From the NCBI GenBank assembly GCA_024998685.1, contig JACOEH010000002.1, positions 1-64,000 of the forward strand: 64,000 nucleotides of DNA, read 5' to 3'. The first letter of the stretch is position 1; every line of letters starts with the position of its first letter. The notes beneath the pieces were generated by a model that was not told the origin of the DNA, did no database searches, and saw only the letters and a program-made list of their open reading frames with translations. This document shows positions 25,860 to 34,098 of the stretch, piece after piece. This DNA is from Nitrospira sp. (GTDB taxonomy: Bacteria; Nitrospirota; Nitrospiria; Nitrospirales; Nitrospiraceae). A program made the position numbers and the translations under genes.

Positions 25860-26081
25860 TTATTGCCTGCTGTCCAGATCGGTAAGCCGTGACCGAGCGA
25901 TCTCCGCCACTTTGGTGGATGGGTAGAGATTCACCAGCTCTTGGTAGAGCTGCTTGGCATGAGGGACATTGCCTTGGTTTTCTTCGAAGGCGGCCGTTTC
26001 AAACAGCTCCTTCGCCTTCTGGTCTGAGCAACCGAGCAGCATCAAACAGAGGGCACAGAGTACAAGTCGTGCAGTCATCAT
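25860..26081 (-). CDS. Small lipoprotein with one tetratricopeptide-like unit (73 aa)
   Basis: It has a lipoprotein signal peptide with lipobox LLGC, the Cys at residue 18. The mature part (KELFETAAFEENQGNVPHAK, then QLYQELVNLYPSTKVAEIAR) looks like one and a half TPR units of the type found in BamD and YbgF. The protein is too short to be BamD; it may be an outer-membrane-anchored partner. It converges with the DUF1295 gene. Confidence 0.7.
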   Translation of the reverse strand: MMTARLVLCALCLMLLGCSDQKAKELFETAAFEENQGNVPHAKQLYQELVNLYPSTKVAEIARSRLTDLDSRQ

Positions 26082-26137
26082 GGTGATCCTTTCCAGGCAT
26101 CTCTCCGCCGTGACACCTTCGTGTGTGCGTGGCTAGA

Positions 26138-26446
26138 TCATGATCCAAGAGAATCGATTCCGTAACGTGGAGCAGAAATCCCTTCGCTTCGGCATTGTGG
26201 GCAGCGGCTTGGTCGTGTCAATCGTGTACGGTCACGGAACATAAATTCACAATCCAAGCACATGGATGGTTCAAGGATAAACCGCCGTGAACGGTCACGA
26301 GCCACCGTTTTTACCACATGAACCAAGTGTTCCTCCACCTGTCTTTCTGGAATACCGAGCATCCGAGCCAGTTGATCGGTCGTCATCCTGGTATCGGTCA
26401 AAAGATCGAGGATGCGCTGACGCGGGGTCCGCTCGGGAAGCAACAT
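26138..26446 (-). CDS. HTH domain fused to a zinc ribbon, predicted transcriptional regulator (102 aa)
   Basis: The N-terminal 50 residues form a winged-helix-like unit (RQRILDLLTDTRMTTDQLARML and IPERQVEEHLVHVVK). The C-terminus has two CxxC pairs (MCLDCEF and RCPQCRSEG), giving a four-cysteine zinc ribbon. This matches a small family of predicted regulators. It lies divergent from hpnR with a 227-base spacer, so hpnR or itself could be the target. Nothing in the sequence identifies its signal. Confidence 0.75.
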   Translation of the reverse strand: MLLPERTPRQRILDLLTDTRMTTDQLARMLGIPERQVEEHLVHVVKTVARDRSRRFILEPSMCLDCEFMFRDRTRLTRPSRCPQCRSEGISAPRYGIDSLGS

Positions 26447-26673
26447 GCCCGCATGGTAAAGACCGGGTTGAAGAAAAGCCAGATGATCCGAACAGGATTT
26501 CTACGAATCATCTTAAGTCTTGCGTACTTAAAGGTTGCACCGACGCCTTCATTCTGTCAAAATCCGTTCCTGCATTAATTGCCACATCACGATTAACCCA
26601 CTGGGTCGGCCTGTCTTCGTATCCTGAAACACTAGGTCTTCGTCCAGTGTGCCATAGACGAGGAGGTTGGGTG

Positions 26674-28218
26674 ATGAAGTTCCTCGCGGTTCATCCCGGT
26701 CCGCTCATGTACACCAAAATTTATCTGCGTCTGGAACCGCTCGGTCTCGAGATGGTGGCGCAGGCGTGCCGCCAAGCGGGACACGATGTCCGTTTGATCG
26801 ACTTGCAGGCAGATACGTGGAAAGACTATGAGGCGCTCATCAGGACCTGGAAGCCCGACGCCGTTGCGTTCGGCTGTAATTATCTGGCCAATGTTCCGGA
26901 AATCGTGGATTTGGCGAAGTTGACCAAGCAAGAACTGCCCAACTCGTTCGTCTTTGTCGGAGGGCATAGCGCCTCATTTGTGGCCAAGGATTTTTTGGAG
27001 CACGGCAACGGCGCCATCGATTGCGTGCTGAAGGGCGAAGGGGAAGTCGCTGCTCCCAAACTGTTGATGGCGGTCGAACAGGATCGCAAGGCAATCACGA
27101 AGGTCCCGGGAGTCGTCACACTTGACGGCGAAGGGCCTCCGGCACAATTCATCGAACATCTGGATGATGTCCGTCCCGCACGCGATCTGCTCAGAAATCG
27201 GCACAAATACTTCATCGGTGTGCTCGACCCCTGCGCGTCGGTCGAGTTTGCGCGGGGCTGTCCCTGGGATTGTTCCTTCTGCAGCGCCTGGACCTTTTAT
27301 GGTCGCAGCTATCGCACGGTCAGCACCGAGAAAGCCGTGGAGGAGCTGGAGCGGGTGCAAGAACCTGGCATTTTCTTGGTCGACGACGTGGCGTTCATTC
27401 AGGCCAAACAGGGCTTGGAGATCGGGGAAGCCGTGGCGCGGCGCGGGATCAAGAAACAGTATTATATGGAGACGCGTGGCGATGTCTTGCTGCGCAACAA
27501 GGAAGTCTTCCAATTCTGGAAGACGCTCGGGCTCCAGTATATGTTCTTGGGCGTAGAGGCCATTGATGCGGAAGGCCTCAAGATGCATCGCAAGCGCATC
27601 TCGTTGGGCAGAAACTTCGAGGCGCTCGAATTTGCACGGTCCCTTGGGATCACCGTTGCCATCAATCTCATCGCCGATCCGGATTGGGATCGGGAGCGGT
27701 TCGAGACCGTTCGGCAGTGGTGTTTGGACATTCCGGAAATCGTGAATATCAGCGTCAATACTCCGTACCCCGGCACCGAGAGCTGGGTCACGGAATCCCG
27801 CAAGCTCCACACCCGGGATTACCGTCTATTCGATATTCAGCACGCCGTGATGCCGACCAAAATGCCGCTTCCGGAGTTTTACGCGGAACTGGTTAAAACG
27901 CAGCAGGTCTTGAACAAGAAACATCTGGGCTGGGCTGCGCTCAAGGGCACGGCCAAGATCGCGGCAGGGCATTTGATGCGGGGACAGACCAACTTCATCA
28001 AGATGCTGTGGAAGTTCAACAGCGTCTACAATCCTGAGCTTCAAATGGCGGATCACCGTCGGCCGGTCGTCTACGAAATGACGCCGCCGCCGGAGAAGAA
28101 AGACAAGATCGACGCGAAACAGCTGTACATTTTACCCGCGAAAGGCCGCCAGGGTCGGGCCATCGACGATTCCACCGAGACCTTCGTTGACGAATCCCGT
28201 ATGGGAACCGCGGTCTGA
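26674..28218 (+). CDS. hpnR: Hopanoid C-3 methylase HpnR, B12-binding radical SAM enzyme (514 aa)
   Basis: HpnR adds a methyl group at C-3 of hopanoids using cobalamin and S-adenosylmethionine. The start is diagnostic: MKFLAVHPGPLMYTKIYLRL. A B12-binding domain occupies about residues 1-140 and the radical SAM domain follows, with the [4Fe-4S] cysteines C196, C200 and C203 in ARGCPWDCSFCSAW. I chose ATG 26674, with AGGAGG seven bases upstream, although the frame is open far to the left. The family is known from some methanotrophs, acetic acid bacteria and Nitrospira. No other hpn genes lie in the window. Confidence 0.9.
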   Translation: MKFLAVHPGPLMYTKIYLRLEPLGLEMVAQACRQAGHDVRLIDLQADTWKDYEALIRTWKPDAVAFGCNYLANVPEIVDLAKLTKQELPNSFVFVGGHSASFVAKDFLEHGNGAIDCVLKGEGEVAAPKLLMAVEQDRKAITKVPGVVTLDGEGPPAQFIEHLDDVRPARDLLRNRHKYFIGVLDPCASVEFARGCPWDCSFCSAWTFYGRSYRTVSTEKAVEELERVQEPGIFLVDDVAFIQAKQGLEIGEAVARRGIKKQYYMETRGDVLLRNKEVFQFWKTLGLQYMFLGVEAIDAEGLKMHRKRISLGRNFEALEFARSLGITVAINLIADPDWDRERFETVRQWCLDIPEIVNISVNTPYPGTESWVTESRKLHTRDYRLFDIQHAVMPTKMPLPEFYAELVKTQQVLNKKHLGWAALKGTAKIAAGHLMRGQTNFIKMLWKFNSVYNPELQMADHRRPVVYEMTPPPEKKDKIDAKQLYILPAKGRQGRAIDDSTETFVDESRMGTAV

Positions 28219-28298
28219 CACTCGTAGACGTAGTGGACGAGAAGCGGCGGCCGGATGAAAACGCGACCTCCTGCCACTGAGGTGACACAACTCCTCGT

Positions 28299-28766
28299 TC
28301 AGTAAATTGATGCATTTGTGAGCTCTCGCCTGCCATTCCACCCCCGCCATAAATCATTTTGGCTGTGAGGCTTTTTCACTATTGGGCCGTTCCTCTCCAG
28401 TGGCTTCAAGACGAATGACCGCGCCGATGCCTGTGATTGCGCTGGATCGACCTTGCTTGTTGACACAATATTCGACCTGAATTCCAGAATGTAATCACCG
28501 TGAACCACGCACCCACAATCCGACGGCTGATGAAACTTACTGCCCATGGCCTCGATCCATTCATTGGCATACTTCTCGAGGGTGGCGAACGGCAAGGTGG
28601 GAGGCTCCGCACCCACGGGTTCCAGCAATCCTCGCCGGCCTTTAAACCCCTCCAGGACCAATTCGTCGTCCTGCATGTGGCGTAGAAAGAGGTCTGGCCG
28701 ATTGGTGAGCGACGAGGTCTTGATATGCACGCACATCAAGATGTTTGAGGCATGGCTGAGAGACAA
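28299..28766 (-). CDS. Hypothetical protein (up to 155 aa)
   Basis: A leftward frame opens with TTG 28766, or ATG 28736. It reads as plausible protein in its middle (TLEKYANEWIEAMGSKFHQ, then CGCVVHGDYILEFRSNIV), with no signal peptide or membrane segment. I do not recognise the family. Neither start has a clear ribosome binding site, so it could be a gene remnant or chance frame. It lies between hpnR and ftsH, convergent with hpnR. Confidence 0.4.
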   Translation of the reverse strand: MSLSHASNILMCVHIKTSSLTNRPDLFLRHMQDDELVLEGFKGRRGLLEPVGAEPPTLPFATLEKYANEWIEAMGSKFHQPSDCGCVVHGDYILEFRSNIVSTSKVDPAQSQASARSFVLKPLERNGPIVKKPHSQNDLWRGWNGRRELTNASIY

Positions 28767-29138
28767 TGAACCCGGCGCGAATCACGAAGTCGCCCAGCTC
28801 ACCAGTTGGGAAGAAGCGACAAAGGGTTTAGAGATTCCACAGCGGCAACCCAGCCAAGAAACTGAAATCGAAAGGTAGAAGCGATCCCCGCTAGGGCTTT
28901 GCCCTGGCGGGGAGGTTCTTCACCGATAGTTCGTTTTCTGGCAGGAGTTAACACAAGAGGGAATGTAGGGGAGGCTGGCACCGCGCCTACGCTGTGAGCT
29001 TCCGCGACCGTACCGCTCGATCGCCCAAGACCACGGCATTTGATGGACATGCGTGGACGATCTCTCGGTCATGCGGCGAACCATGAGCTTTCTGAGCCTC
29101 AAACAATACGACTTCCGGATACTAGGACCCCCGCCGTT
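28767..29138. other. Intergenic region downstream of ftsH
   Basis: The one clear structure is a hairpin at 28886-28912, CCCCGCTAGGGC paired with GCCCTGGCGGGG around TTT. It lies downstream of the leftward ftsH but has no T-run. I see no gene here. Confidence 0.5.
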
Positions 29139-30947
29139 TTAGGCAAGAACCGCTATGGAAGAGGAGTCCGAAATAATCTGGTCTATTTCCAGCCCATCCA
29201 ACACCTCTTTTTCCAAAAGCGATTCCGCCAGCGCCTTCAAAGTCACCATGTGTTCGGTCAGGACGCGTTTGGTCCGTTCATAGTTTTCTGTGATGAGGCG
29301 TTTGATTTCTCGATCAATCTCCAACGCCATTTCATCACTGACATCTCGCTTGCTCCCAAAGGAGCGACCGAGAAACATCGATTCTTCTTTCTGCCCGAAC
29401 GTCAACGGCCCCAGCTTTTCACTCATGCCCCATTCGCAGACCATTTTACGCGCGAGGTCAGTTGCACGCTCCAAATCGTTGCCCGCGCCGGTTGTGACAT
29501 GTTTGAACACCAGTTCCTCTGCGACTCTACCACCGAGGAGAATCGCCAGCGTGTTGTACAAAAACTCTTGGGAATGATTGTGACGATCCTCGGTCGGCAA
29601 CTGCATGGTCACGCCTAATGCCCGGCCTCTCGGAATAATTGATACTTTGTGGACAGGATCGGTGCCCGGCAGGAGTTTAGCCATCAAGGCGTGGCCTGCC
29701 TCGTGATATGCGGTGACTCGCTTTTCTTCGTCCGTGAGCATCATGCTCTTGCGCTCAACGCCCATCAAGATCTTGTCCTTGGCCATGTCGAAGTCTACGG
29801 CTCCGACTTCGTTCTTGTTCTGACGAGCAGCCCAGAGCGCAGCCTCATTGACTAGGTTTTCCAAGTCCGCGCCTGAAAAACCGGGAGTTCCACGAGCGAT
29901 CTTCTCCAATTCTACGTTATCTGCCACCGGGACTTTTTTAATATGCACCTTAAGGATCTCCGAACGGCCTCGAAGGTCCGGATGATTCACCACCACTTGC
30001 CGGTCGAATCGACCTGGCCTGAGCAAGGCCGGATCGAGCACATCGGGCCGATTGGTCGCGGCAACCAGAATGACCCCCTCCGTCGTCTCAAATCCATCCA
30101 TTTCGACTAGCAACTGGTTGAGCGTTTGCTCACGTTCATCGTTTCCACCGCCGAGCCCCGCTCCCCGCGATCGTCCGACGGCATCGATCTCATCGATGAA
30201 AATAATACAGGGCGCATGCTTTTTCGCTTCCTCGAACATATTCCGCACGCGAGAGGCCCCGACGCCCACGAACATTTCGACAAAATCCGACCCGCTGATG
30301 CTGAAGAAGGGGACGCCCGCCTCGCCCGCAATGGCCTTCGCCAACAAAGTCTTCCCGGTTCCCGGTGGGCCCACGACCAACACCCCCTTGGGAATGCGTC
30401 CGCCGAGTTTTTGAAACTTGCGCGGATCCTTGAGAAACTCAACTGTTTCCTGTACCTCCTCTTTCACTTCATCAATTCCCGCCACATCGGCAAACGTCAC
30501 TTTTTTCCGGTCATCTGTCAGCATGCGGGCCTTGCTCTTCACGAGGGACAGGGCCGCATTTCCCGTCTGCATCCGGCGCATGAAGAATACAAACAGGCCG
30601 AGAAAGAGTACGAGCGGCCCCCAGGTCACGAGAAAACTCATATACCAAGGGCTTTCATCGGGTGGTTTGACCTCGATCTGCACGTGCTTCTCTCGCAGCA
30701 CCTGGACGAGATCAGGATAGTCCGCCGAGTACGTTCGAAGCCGGGAGTTATCTTTCAGCACAGCGTTGACAAGATGTCCCTTGATGGTCACCTTTCCGAC
30801 GTCGTCATTCTCGAGCTTCGCCATGAAATCACTAAAAATGACCTGCTCCTCCAATACAGGGGGCGCCATCGTCCATAGATTCAGAAGTAGTAGTATGAAC
30901 AGGCCTATCACCGTCCAAAACATTATTTTTTTGGTTTTGATATTCAA
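29139..30947 (-). CDS. ftsH: ATP-dependent zinc metalloprotease FtsH (602 aa)
   Basis: FtsH extracts and degrades membrane proteins and some soluble regulators. Two N-terminal membrane helices (about 9-27 and 105-123) flank a periplasmic domain. The AAA domain has Walker A GPPGTGKT near 195, Walker [13 protein letters not shown] and the second region of homology [20 protein letters not shown]. The protease has the zinc motif HEAGH near 417 and a distal aspartate. The start appears to be TTG 30947 after AGAGG. It is the next gene after the lone amoC on the same strand, across 156 bases, so the two may be co-transcribed; FtsH could control turnover of membrane-bound AmoC. The length is slightly below the usual 610-650 residues. 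Confidence 0.95.
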   Translation of the reverse strand: MNIKTKKIMFWTVIGLFILLLLNLWTMAPPVLEEQVIFSDFMAKLENDDVGKVTIKGHLVNAVLKDNSRLRTYSADYPDLVQVLREKHVQIEVKPPDESPWYMSFLVTWGPLVLFLGLFVFFMRRMQTGNAALSLVKSKARMLTDDRKKVTFADVAGIDEVKEEVQETVEFLKDPRKFQKLGGRIPKGVLVVGPPGTGKTLLAKAIAGEAGVPFFSISGSDFVEMFVGVGASRVRNMFEEAKKHAPCIIFIDEIDAVGRSRGAGLGGGNDEREQTLNQLLVEMDGFETTEGVILVAATNRPDVLDPALLRPGRFDRQVVVNHPDLRGRSEILKVHIKKVPVADNVELEKIARGTPGFSGADLENLVNEAALWAARQNKNEVGAVDFDMAKDKILMGVERKSMMLTDEEKRVTAYHEAGHALMAKLLPGTDPVHKVSIIPRGRALGVTMQLPTEDRHNHSQEFLYNTLAILLGGRVAEELVFKHVTTGAGNDLERATDLARKMVCEWGMSEKLGPLTFGQKEESMFLGRSFGSKRDVSDEMALEIDREIKRLITENYERTKRVLTEHMVTLKALAESLLEKEVLDGLEIDQIISDSSSIAVLA

Positions 30948-31031
30948 GGGTAGCCTCTTACCATGGTCCGTAGCGTCAGATAGCCTATCTACGTGAAGCC
31001 CTTTCCCGGAGTGCAGCCGGCGGTGGAGGCC

Positions 31032-31056
31032 CGGCGCTCTGTACCTCAGAGCGCCG
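31032..31056 (-). terminator. Hairpin between amoC and ftsH
   Basis: CGGCGCTCTG pairs perfectly with CAGAGCGCCG around a five-base loop, 48 bases after the amoC stop. No T-run follows on the minus strand, so it may attenuate rather than end transcription towards ftsH or protect the amoC mRNA end. Confidence 0.5.
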
Positions 31057-31103
31057 AACCTGGTTCCACGCCAACCGCTAATTGGACTGCTCCCCCTTCC
31101 CGC

Positions 31104-31931
31104 TTAGTACCCTGCCTTGGCGTTGGGGTTCACCTGGCTGGGGAACGGATCAAGAATGCTCTTCGGCGCGTTGTTCCAGATCACGTCTGCCAAATTCGAC
31201 ATCCGGCTCACGATCTGCGCCGCCACTCCGCCTGCGGCTCCGAACAACCCGCACCAGCCCAACGTCACAAAGCCCCAGTGCAACGGTGCCGAGAACAGCT
31301 CATCCACAAACCAGAAGGCATGGCCCCACTCATTCAAACCCACGTTCGGCAGAATGAACATTGGTCCCACCACTGCCGCCACTAAGGCAAATGAGGTTGC
31401 CTGGCTGTACAATGGCAACCGCGTCTGCGCATACAGGTAGGTCGCCACGCCGCACGTGATGTACAGCGGGAACGTCCCGTAGAACGCCACGATATGGCTC
31501 GCCGTGAAGCTCGTGTCCCGGATGATCACCTGGTGCCACGCCGCATCCTGCTCCAACGTGTAGCTGCCCGCGTAATACACACCCCACATGTAACAAACAA
31601 GCCAGCCCATCCAATAAAAATACCGCTTCAACTCCAGCTTAGGGGCTAGATTGGCTAAGTTCCGATCCCGCGTCACCCAGATCCAGCCGATTGTCGTGGC
31701 AAAGAACACTGCGTTCGCTAAAATGTTAAACCGCCACAGCCCCATCCACACCGAGTCAAACTCCGGGGTCATCGAATCCAAGCCGTGCGAGTACCCGAAC
31801 GCCCGCTGGTACAGCACCCAGAAAATCCCGATCCCCAGGATAGCTAACCAGCCGATCTTCACCGGCTTCGAGTCATACCACTCCGAGGTGTCATATCCTC
31901 TCTCATTCTTGGTTTGAGTTGAGGATTCCAT
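31104..31931 (-). CDS. amoC: Ammonia monooxygenase subunit C (AmoC), not linked to amoA or amoB (275 aa)
   Basis: AmoC is a membrane subunit of the copper enzyme that oxidises ammonia to hydroxylamine. It has about six membrane helices after a charged N-terminus. The conserved metal-site residues are present: D129 and H133 in EQDAAWH and H146 in [11 protein letters not shown]. Their 4- and 13-residue spacing equals that of D156, H160 and H173 in Methylococcus capsulatus PmoC. The flanking RDTSFTASH and [11 protein letters not shown] are typical of the family. No amoA or amoB is present; the neighbours are a 47-residue membrane protein, ftsH and a divergent marR. Lone amoC copies are known in ammonia oxidisers, where at least one is linked to stress recovery. 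The protein looks functional. Confidence 0.95.
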   Translation of the reverse strand: MESSTQTKNERGYDTSEWYDSKPVKIGWLAILGIGIFWVLYQRAFGYSHGLDSMTPEFDSVWMGLWRFNILANAVFFATTIGWIWVTRDRNLANLAPKLELKRYFYWMGWLVCYMWGVYYAGSYTLEQDAAWHQVIIRDTSFTASHIVAFYGTFPLYITCGVATYLYAQTRLPLYSQATSFALVAAVVGPMFILPNVGLNEWGHAFWFVDELFSAPLHWGFVTLGWCGLFGAAGGVAAQIVSRMSNLADVIWNNAPKSILDPFPSQVNPNAKAGY

Positions 31932-31986
31932 GATTCAGACCTCCTTGTTGAGATTCATGAACACTCTTCTGTCCCCTTCCAATTGT

Positions 31987-32130
31987 TCAACCTGCATAAC
32001 GGTAGGCTGCCGTTAAAGCTCCTACGACTAACCCCATTAACCACCCCCATTTGTATAGCGTTGCATCTTCGGGTTTTTCTTCTAAAGCGCCAGACCGGCG
32101 CGCATTGGTTGATTGCATATGTGTCGCCAT
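31987..32130 (-). CDS. Single-helix membrane protein upstream of amoC (47 aa), unknown function
   Basis: The chosen start, ATG 32130, has an excellent ribosome binding site (GGAGGAGGT at 32135-32143, five bases away). An ATG at 32169 in the same frame has none and lies inside an operator-like palindrome. The product is hydrophilic for about 28 residues (QSTNARRSGALEEKPEDATL) and ends in one membrane helix (YKWGWLMGLVVGALTAAYRY). It is 55 bases before amoC on the same strand and downstream of a strong promoter, so it is the first gene of the amoC transcript. It could be a small accessory subunit or assembly factor for AmoC. I do not recognise a family. Confidence 0.75.
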   Translation of the reverse strand: MATHMQSTNARRSGALEEKPEDATLYKWGWLMGLVVGALTAAYRYAG

Positions 32131-32162
32131 GTACACCTCCTCCGGGGTTAGGTTGTTATATT

Positions 32163-32202
32163 GGGGCATATGCCTGTATAAAAGGGGAATATGCCCTTAT
32201 AT
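32163..32202 (-). promoter_or_regulatory. Tandem operator-like repeats 21 bases apart
   Basis: GGGGCATATGCCTGTATA (32163-32180) and GGGGAATATGCCCTTATA (32184-32201) are direct repeats offset by exactly 21 bases, two helical turns. The first contains a perfect palindrome GGCATATGCC; the second lies in AAGGG-N7-CCCTT (32182-32198). They cover the predicted transcription start of the amoC unit and end beside its -10 box. The divergent MarR protein is the obvious candidate to bind them. Confidence 0.65.
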
Positions 32203-32227
32203 TACTCGCGCACATATTTAGTGTCAA
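32199..32227 (-). promoter_or_regulatory. Promoter for the small gene-amoC unit
   Basis: Read on the minus strand, TTGACA (32222-32227) and TAATAT (32199-32204) are 17 bases apart, close to the sigma-70 consensus. Transcription would start near 32192, inside the operator-like repeats, leaving a leader of about 60 bases before the small gene. Confidence 0.7.
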
Positions 32228-32231
32228 GACA

Positions 32232-32260
32232 TTGGAAAACAGTCGAGAACGTCATATAAT
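32232..32260 (+). promoter_or_regulatory. Promoter for marR
   Basis: TTGGAA (32232-32237) and TATAAT (32255-32260) are 17 bases apart. Its -35 box lies only four bases from the -35 box of the leftward amoC promoter, so the two promoters stand back to back and should influence each other. Confidence 0.7.
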
Positions 32261-32288
32261 GTGGCCGCATGAGCCAATATGATAATGG

Positions 32289-32741
32289 GTGAGCTGCATG
32301 GTTAAACAAATCTCGTCACACGTTCCGTGCTACTGCGCAGTCTTGCGAAAAGCCGTCCGCCGCGTGTCGGTTCTCTATGATGCGAAACTCAAGGATTCCG
32401 GGCTAAAGACGACTCAGTTCTCATTGTTAGGGGAGCTACGTAGACACCGCACAGCACCTCTGACCATGAATGAATTGGCGGAATACCTGGTGATGGACCG
32501 CTCAACGCTTGGGCATAACTTGAGACCACTTCTGCGCAGGCGCTTAGTGGCTCTAAAGCCTGATGCGGTTGATGGACGAACACGGCGTGTGACGATCACC
32601 GCAAGGGGTGAAGCCAAATTTGCTAATGCTGAGAAATTATGGGAGAAGGCCCAGAAAGAGTATGAGGCCGTAATAGGGAAGCCCGCCGCAGTCGCACTGC
32701 GAAGCGCCCTGCAGAAGCTGGCTACATCGGACGCTCTCTAA
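32289..32741 (+). CDS. MarR-family transcriptional regulator divergent from the amoC unit (150 aa)
   Basis: This is a winged-helix dimer of the MarR family: a helical N-terminus (VPCYCAVLRKAVRRVSVLYD), a recognition region LTMNELAEYLVMDRSTLGHNLRPLLRR near residues 58-85, and the wing DGRTRRVTITARGEAKF. MarR proteins usually repress divergent genes and release DNA on binding a ligand or on cysteine oxidation. Three cysteines lie in the first 24 residues (SCMVK, PCYCAV), which could serve as a redox or metal switch. It starts at GTG 32289 or ATG 32298; neither site has a perfect ribosome binding site. The divergent layout makes the amoC unit its likeliest target. Confidence 0.88.
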   Translation: MSCMVKQISSHVPCYCAVLRKAVRRVSVLYDAKLKDSGLKTTQFSLLGELRRHRTAPLTMNELAEYLVMDRSTLGHNLRPLLRRRLVALKPDAVDGRTRRVTITARGEAKFANAEKLWEKAQKEYEAVIGKPAAVALRSALQKLATSDAL

Positions 32742-32804
32742 AGGAAAACAATCGCTGACAGTCTAGAGGATCGGTCCTCAGCGGTTGACGGCGCGCATTA
32801 CATC

Positions 32805-33260
32805 GTGCTGGCGAACATCGTCTACTGCAACATCACGAAGCCTGAGATGCCCGTCGAAGCAATGGTGGCGAGCGGCTATGGATCCGCGTTCAACGCGACA
32901 CTGGGTGCTATGCAAGGACTCGCGAGTATGGCGAGCATGGCAGGCCCTTATGGGGCGATGGGCGGCGCGGCGACCTCCATGGGGTTGAGCGCGATTCAAG
33001 GCATCAGCGATCTGATCAGCTCCTCGTCATCAGCTCCCAAAATGCCGGACGACGTGAATTATGCCTGCGTGGCCGACGTCCAGATCACCGAGCAAGGTGC
33101 CGTGCCGCTTCCCGGTAGAATGAAAACCGGAACAGGGGAGGAAACCGGCGTGTACCAGACGAGGCTGGCGGCCGATGTGCACCAAAAGAAATTGGATGAA
33201 GCCGAAGCGACGCCGTTGCTCCAACAGAAATTGAGCGCTGCCGTGGCAGGAAATTTTTGA
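32805..33260 (+). pseudogene. Probable N-terminally truncated exported protein
   Basis: The frame continues leftward without an ATG until the marR stop at 32739-32741, and the first usable codon is GTG 32805. The readable part has a glycine/alanine/methionine-rich segment (LGAMQGLASMASMAGPYGAM and GGAATSMGLSAIQG) followed by a soluble C-terminus (VNYACVADVQITEQGAVPL). The start of what looks like a lipoprotein or secreted protein is missing, which suggests deletion at the marR junction. I do not recognise the family. A short functional product from GTG 32805 remains possible. Confidence 0.45.
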
Positions 33261-33397
33261 TGAACACTTCCCTCCGTTTAACGGGGCGCCGGACTGTTCT
33301 AAACCCATTCGTTCGAACCTGACCCTCGCTAGGCACTGGGCAAAGGATTGACTATAATGAGACCTCGATAGATACGGCTAAGGAAGTAGGGTGAATC

Positions 33398-33621
33398 GTG
33401 GCATCCAGAAGCTATACGGCAATCGTGGAGAAGGAAGGGATGGGATATGTCGCACTCTGCCCTGAACTCGACATAGCCAGCCAAGGGGCACCGTTGAATC
33501 CGCTACCGCGAATTTGAAAGAAGCGGTCGAGCTGTTTTTAGAATGTGCCGATCCTGCCGAAGTAGAACGCCGGCTTCACACACAGGTCTTTGCTACCCGC
33601 TTTGAAGCGGCGCATGGGTAG
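33398..33621 (+). pseudogene. HicB-like antitoxin gene with a frameshift
   Basis: The frame opens with GTG 33398 and reads SYTAIVEKEGMGYVALCPEL, the partial RNase H fold of HicB. It then stops early, because one base is missing near 33489. In the +1 frame it continues as TVESATANLKEAVELFLECA and ends at 33621. No HicA gene is adjacent. It is a dead antitoxin, separate from the intact pair at 33913-34307. Confidence 0.75.
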
Positions 33622-33784
33622 GCTCCGTATCCTTATCCAGCCAAGAAACAATTTCCTCACGGTGCTGCCAAGCTGTTATAGCTGTTCATTCAACCCGGAT
33701 TCTGCAGTTGAACGGGTGCGATCATGAGCAGATCATCAGAAACCCCCGCAAATTAGGAATATGACACATCTCACTGAAGAGGAG

Positions 33785-33857
33785 GTCATGCCCGCAGAAG
33801 CGGGCATCCAGGCGTTCCGGACTTCCTGGATTCCCGCTTGAATCACGCGGGAATGAC
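33785..33857. repeat. Intergenic palindromic repeat
   Basis: Two perfect hairpins lie side by side: ATGCCCGC-AGAA-GCGGGCAT (33787-33806) and ATTCCCGC-N9-GCGGGAAT (33829-33853). This two-stem arrangement, with CTGGATTCCCGC and GCGGGAATGAC, is a dispersed non-coding repeat type seen in many proteobacteria and some Nitrospira. It lies between toxin-antitoxin remnants. The 33622-33912 stretch otherwise holds no gene. Confidence 0.75.
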
Positions 33858-33912
33858 GAGAGGGACAGTGGTTAATTGCGGAATCCGGGTTCAATCCCGA
33901 TATGCTCGCGAA

Positions 33913-34098
33913 CTAAAACTTGGGTATCTTTAGATCCTTGCAGATTTTGTTCGCCAGATGATTGGTGACTTCAGTGTGGCGAGGTACCGCTGAACGGGTA
34001 TTCAGAGAAGGGTGATGCCACCAGGAGTGCTTTGCTCCTTTACGCAACAACTCGCAACCATGCTGTCGTAAATGCCGAAGCAGTTCCTCACGTTTCAT
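33913..34098 (-). CDS. hicA: HicA-like mRNA interferase toxin (61 aa)
   Basis: This is a double-stranded-RNA-binding-fold RNase of the HicA/YcfA family. KREELLRHLRQHGCELLRKG is followed by GAKHSWWHHP, where the catalytic histidine of the GxKHxxW motif sits, and it ends HTEVTNHLANKICKDLKIP. It cleaves mRNA unless bound by HicB. It follows the antitoxin with a 4-base overlap; antitoxin first is the less common order. Its length is normal and the catalytic residues are present. Confidence 0.85.
   Translation of the reverse strand: MKREELLRHLRQHGCELLRKGAKHSWWHHPSLNTRSAVPRHTEVTNHLANKICKDLKIPKF

Noticed and set aside
26287-26673. An N-terminal extension of hpnR of about 129 residues
   Set aside because: It overlaps the divergent HTH/zinc-ribbon gene, shows no domain, and the ATG at 26674 has AGGAGG and matches the family start.
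31104-31931. Particulate methane monooxygenase PmoC
   Set aside because: The Nitrospira-like surroundings (frdABCD, hpnR, DAB cluster) and the overall sequence favour AmoC of a comammox Nitrospira; no methanol or methane oxidation gene is present. A phylogeny would settle it.
33785-33857. A CRISPR repeat-spacer unit
   Set aside because: There are two different hairpins and no regularly spaced repeats; it is a dispersed palindromic element. I saw no CRISPR array in the window.
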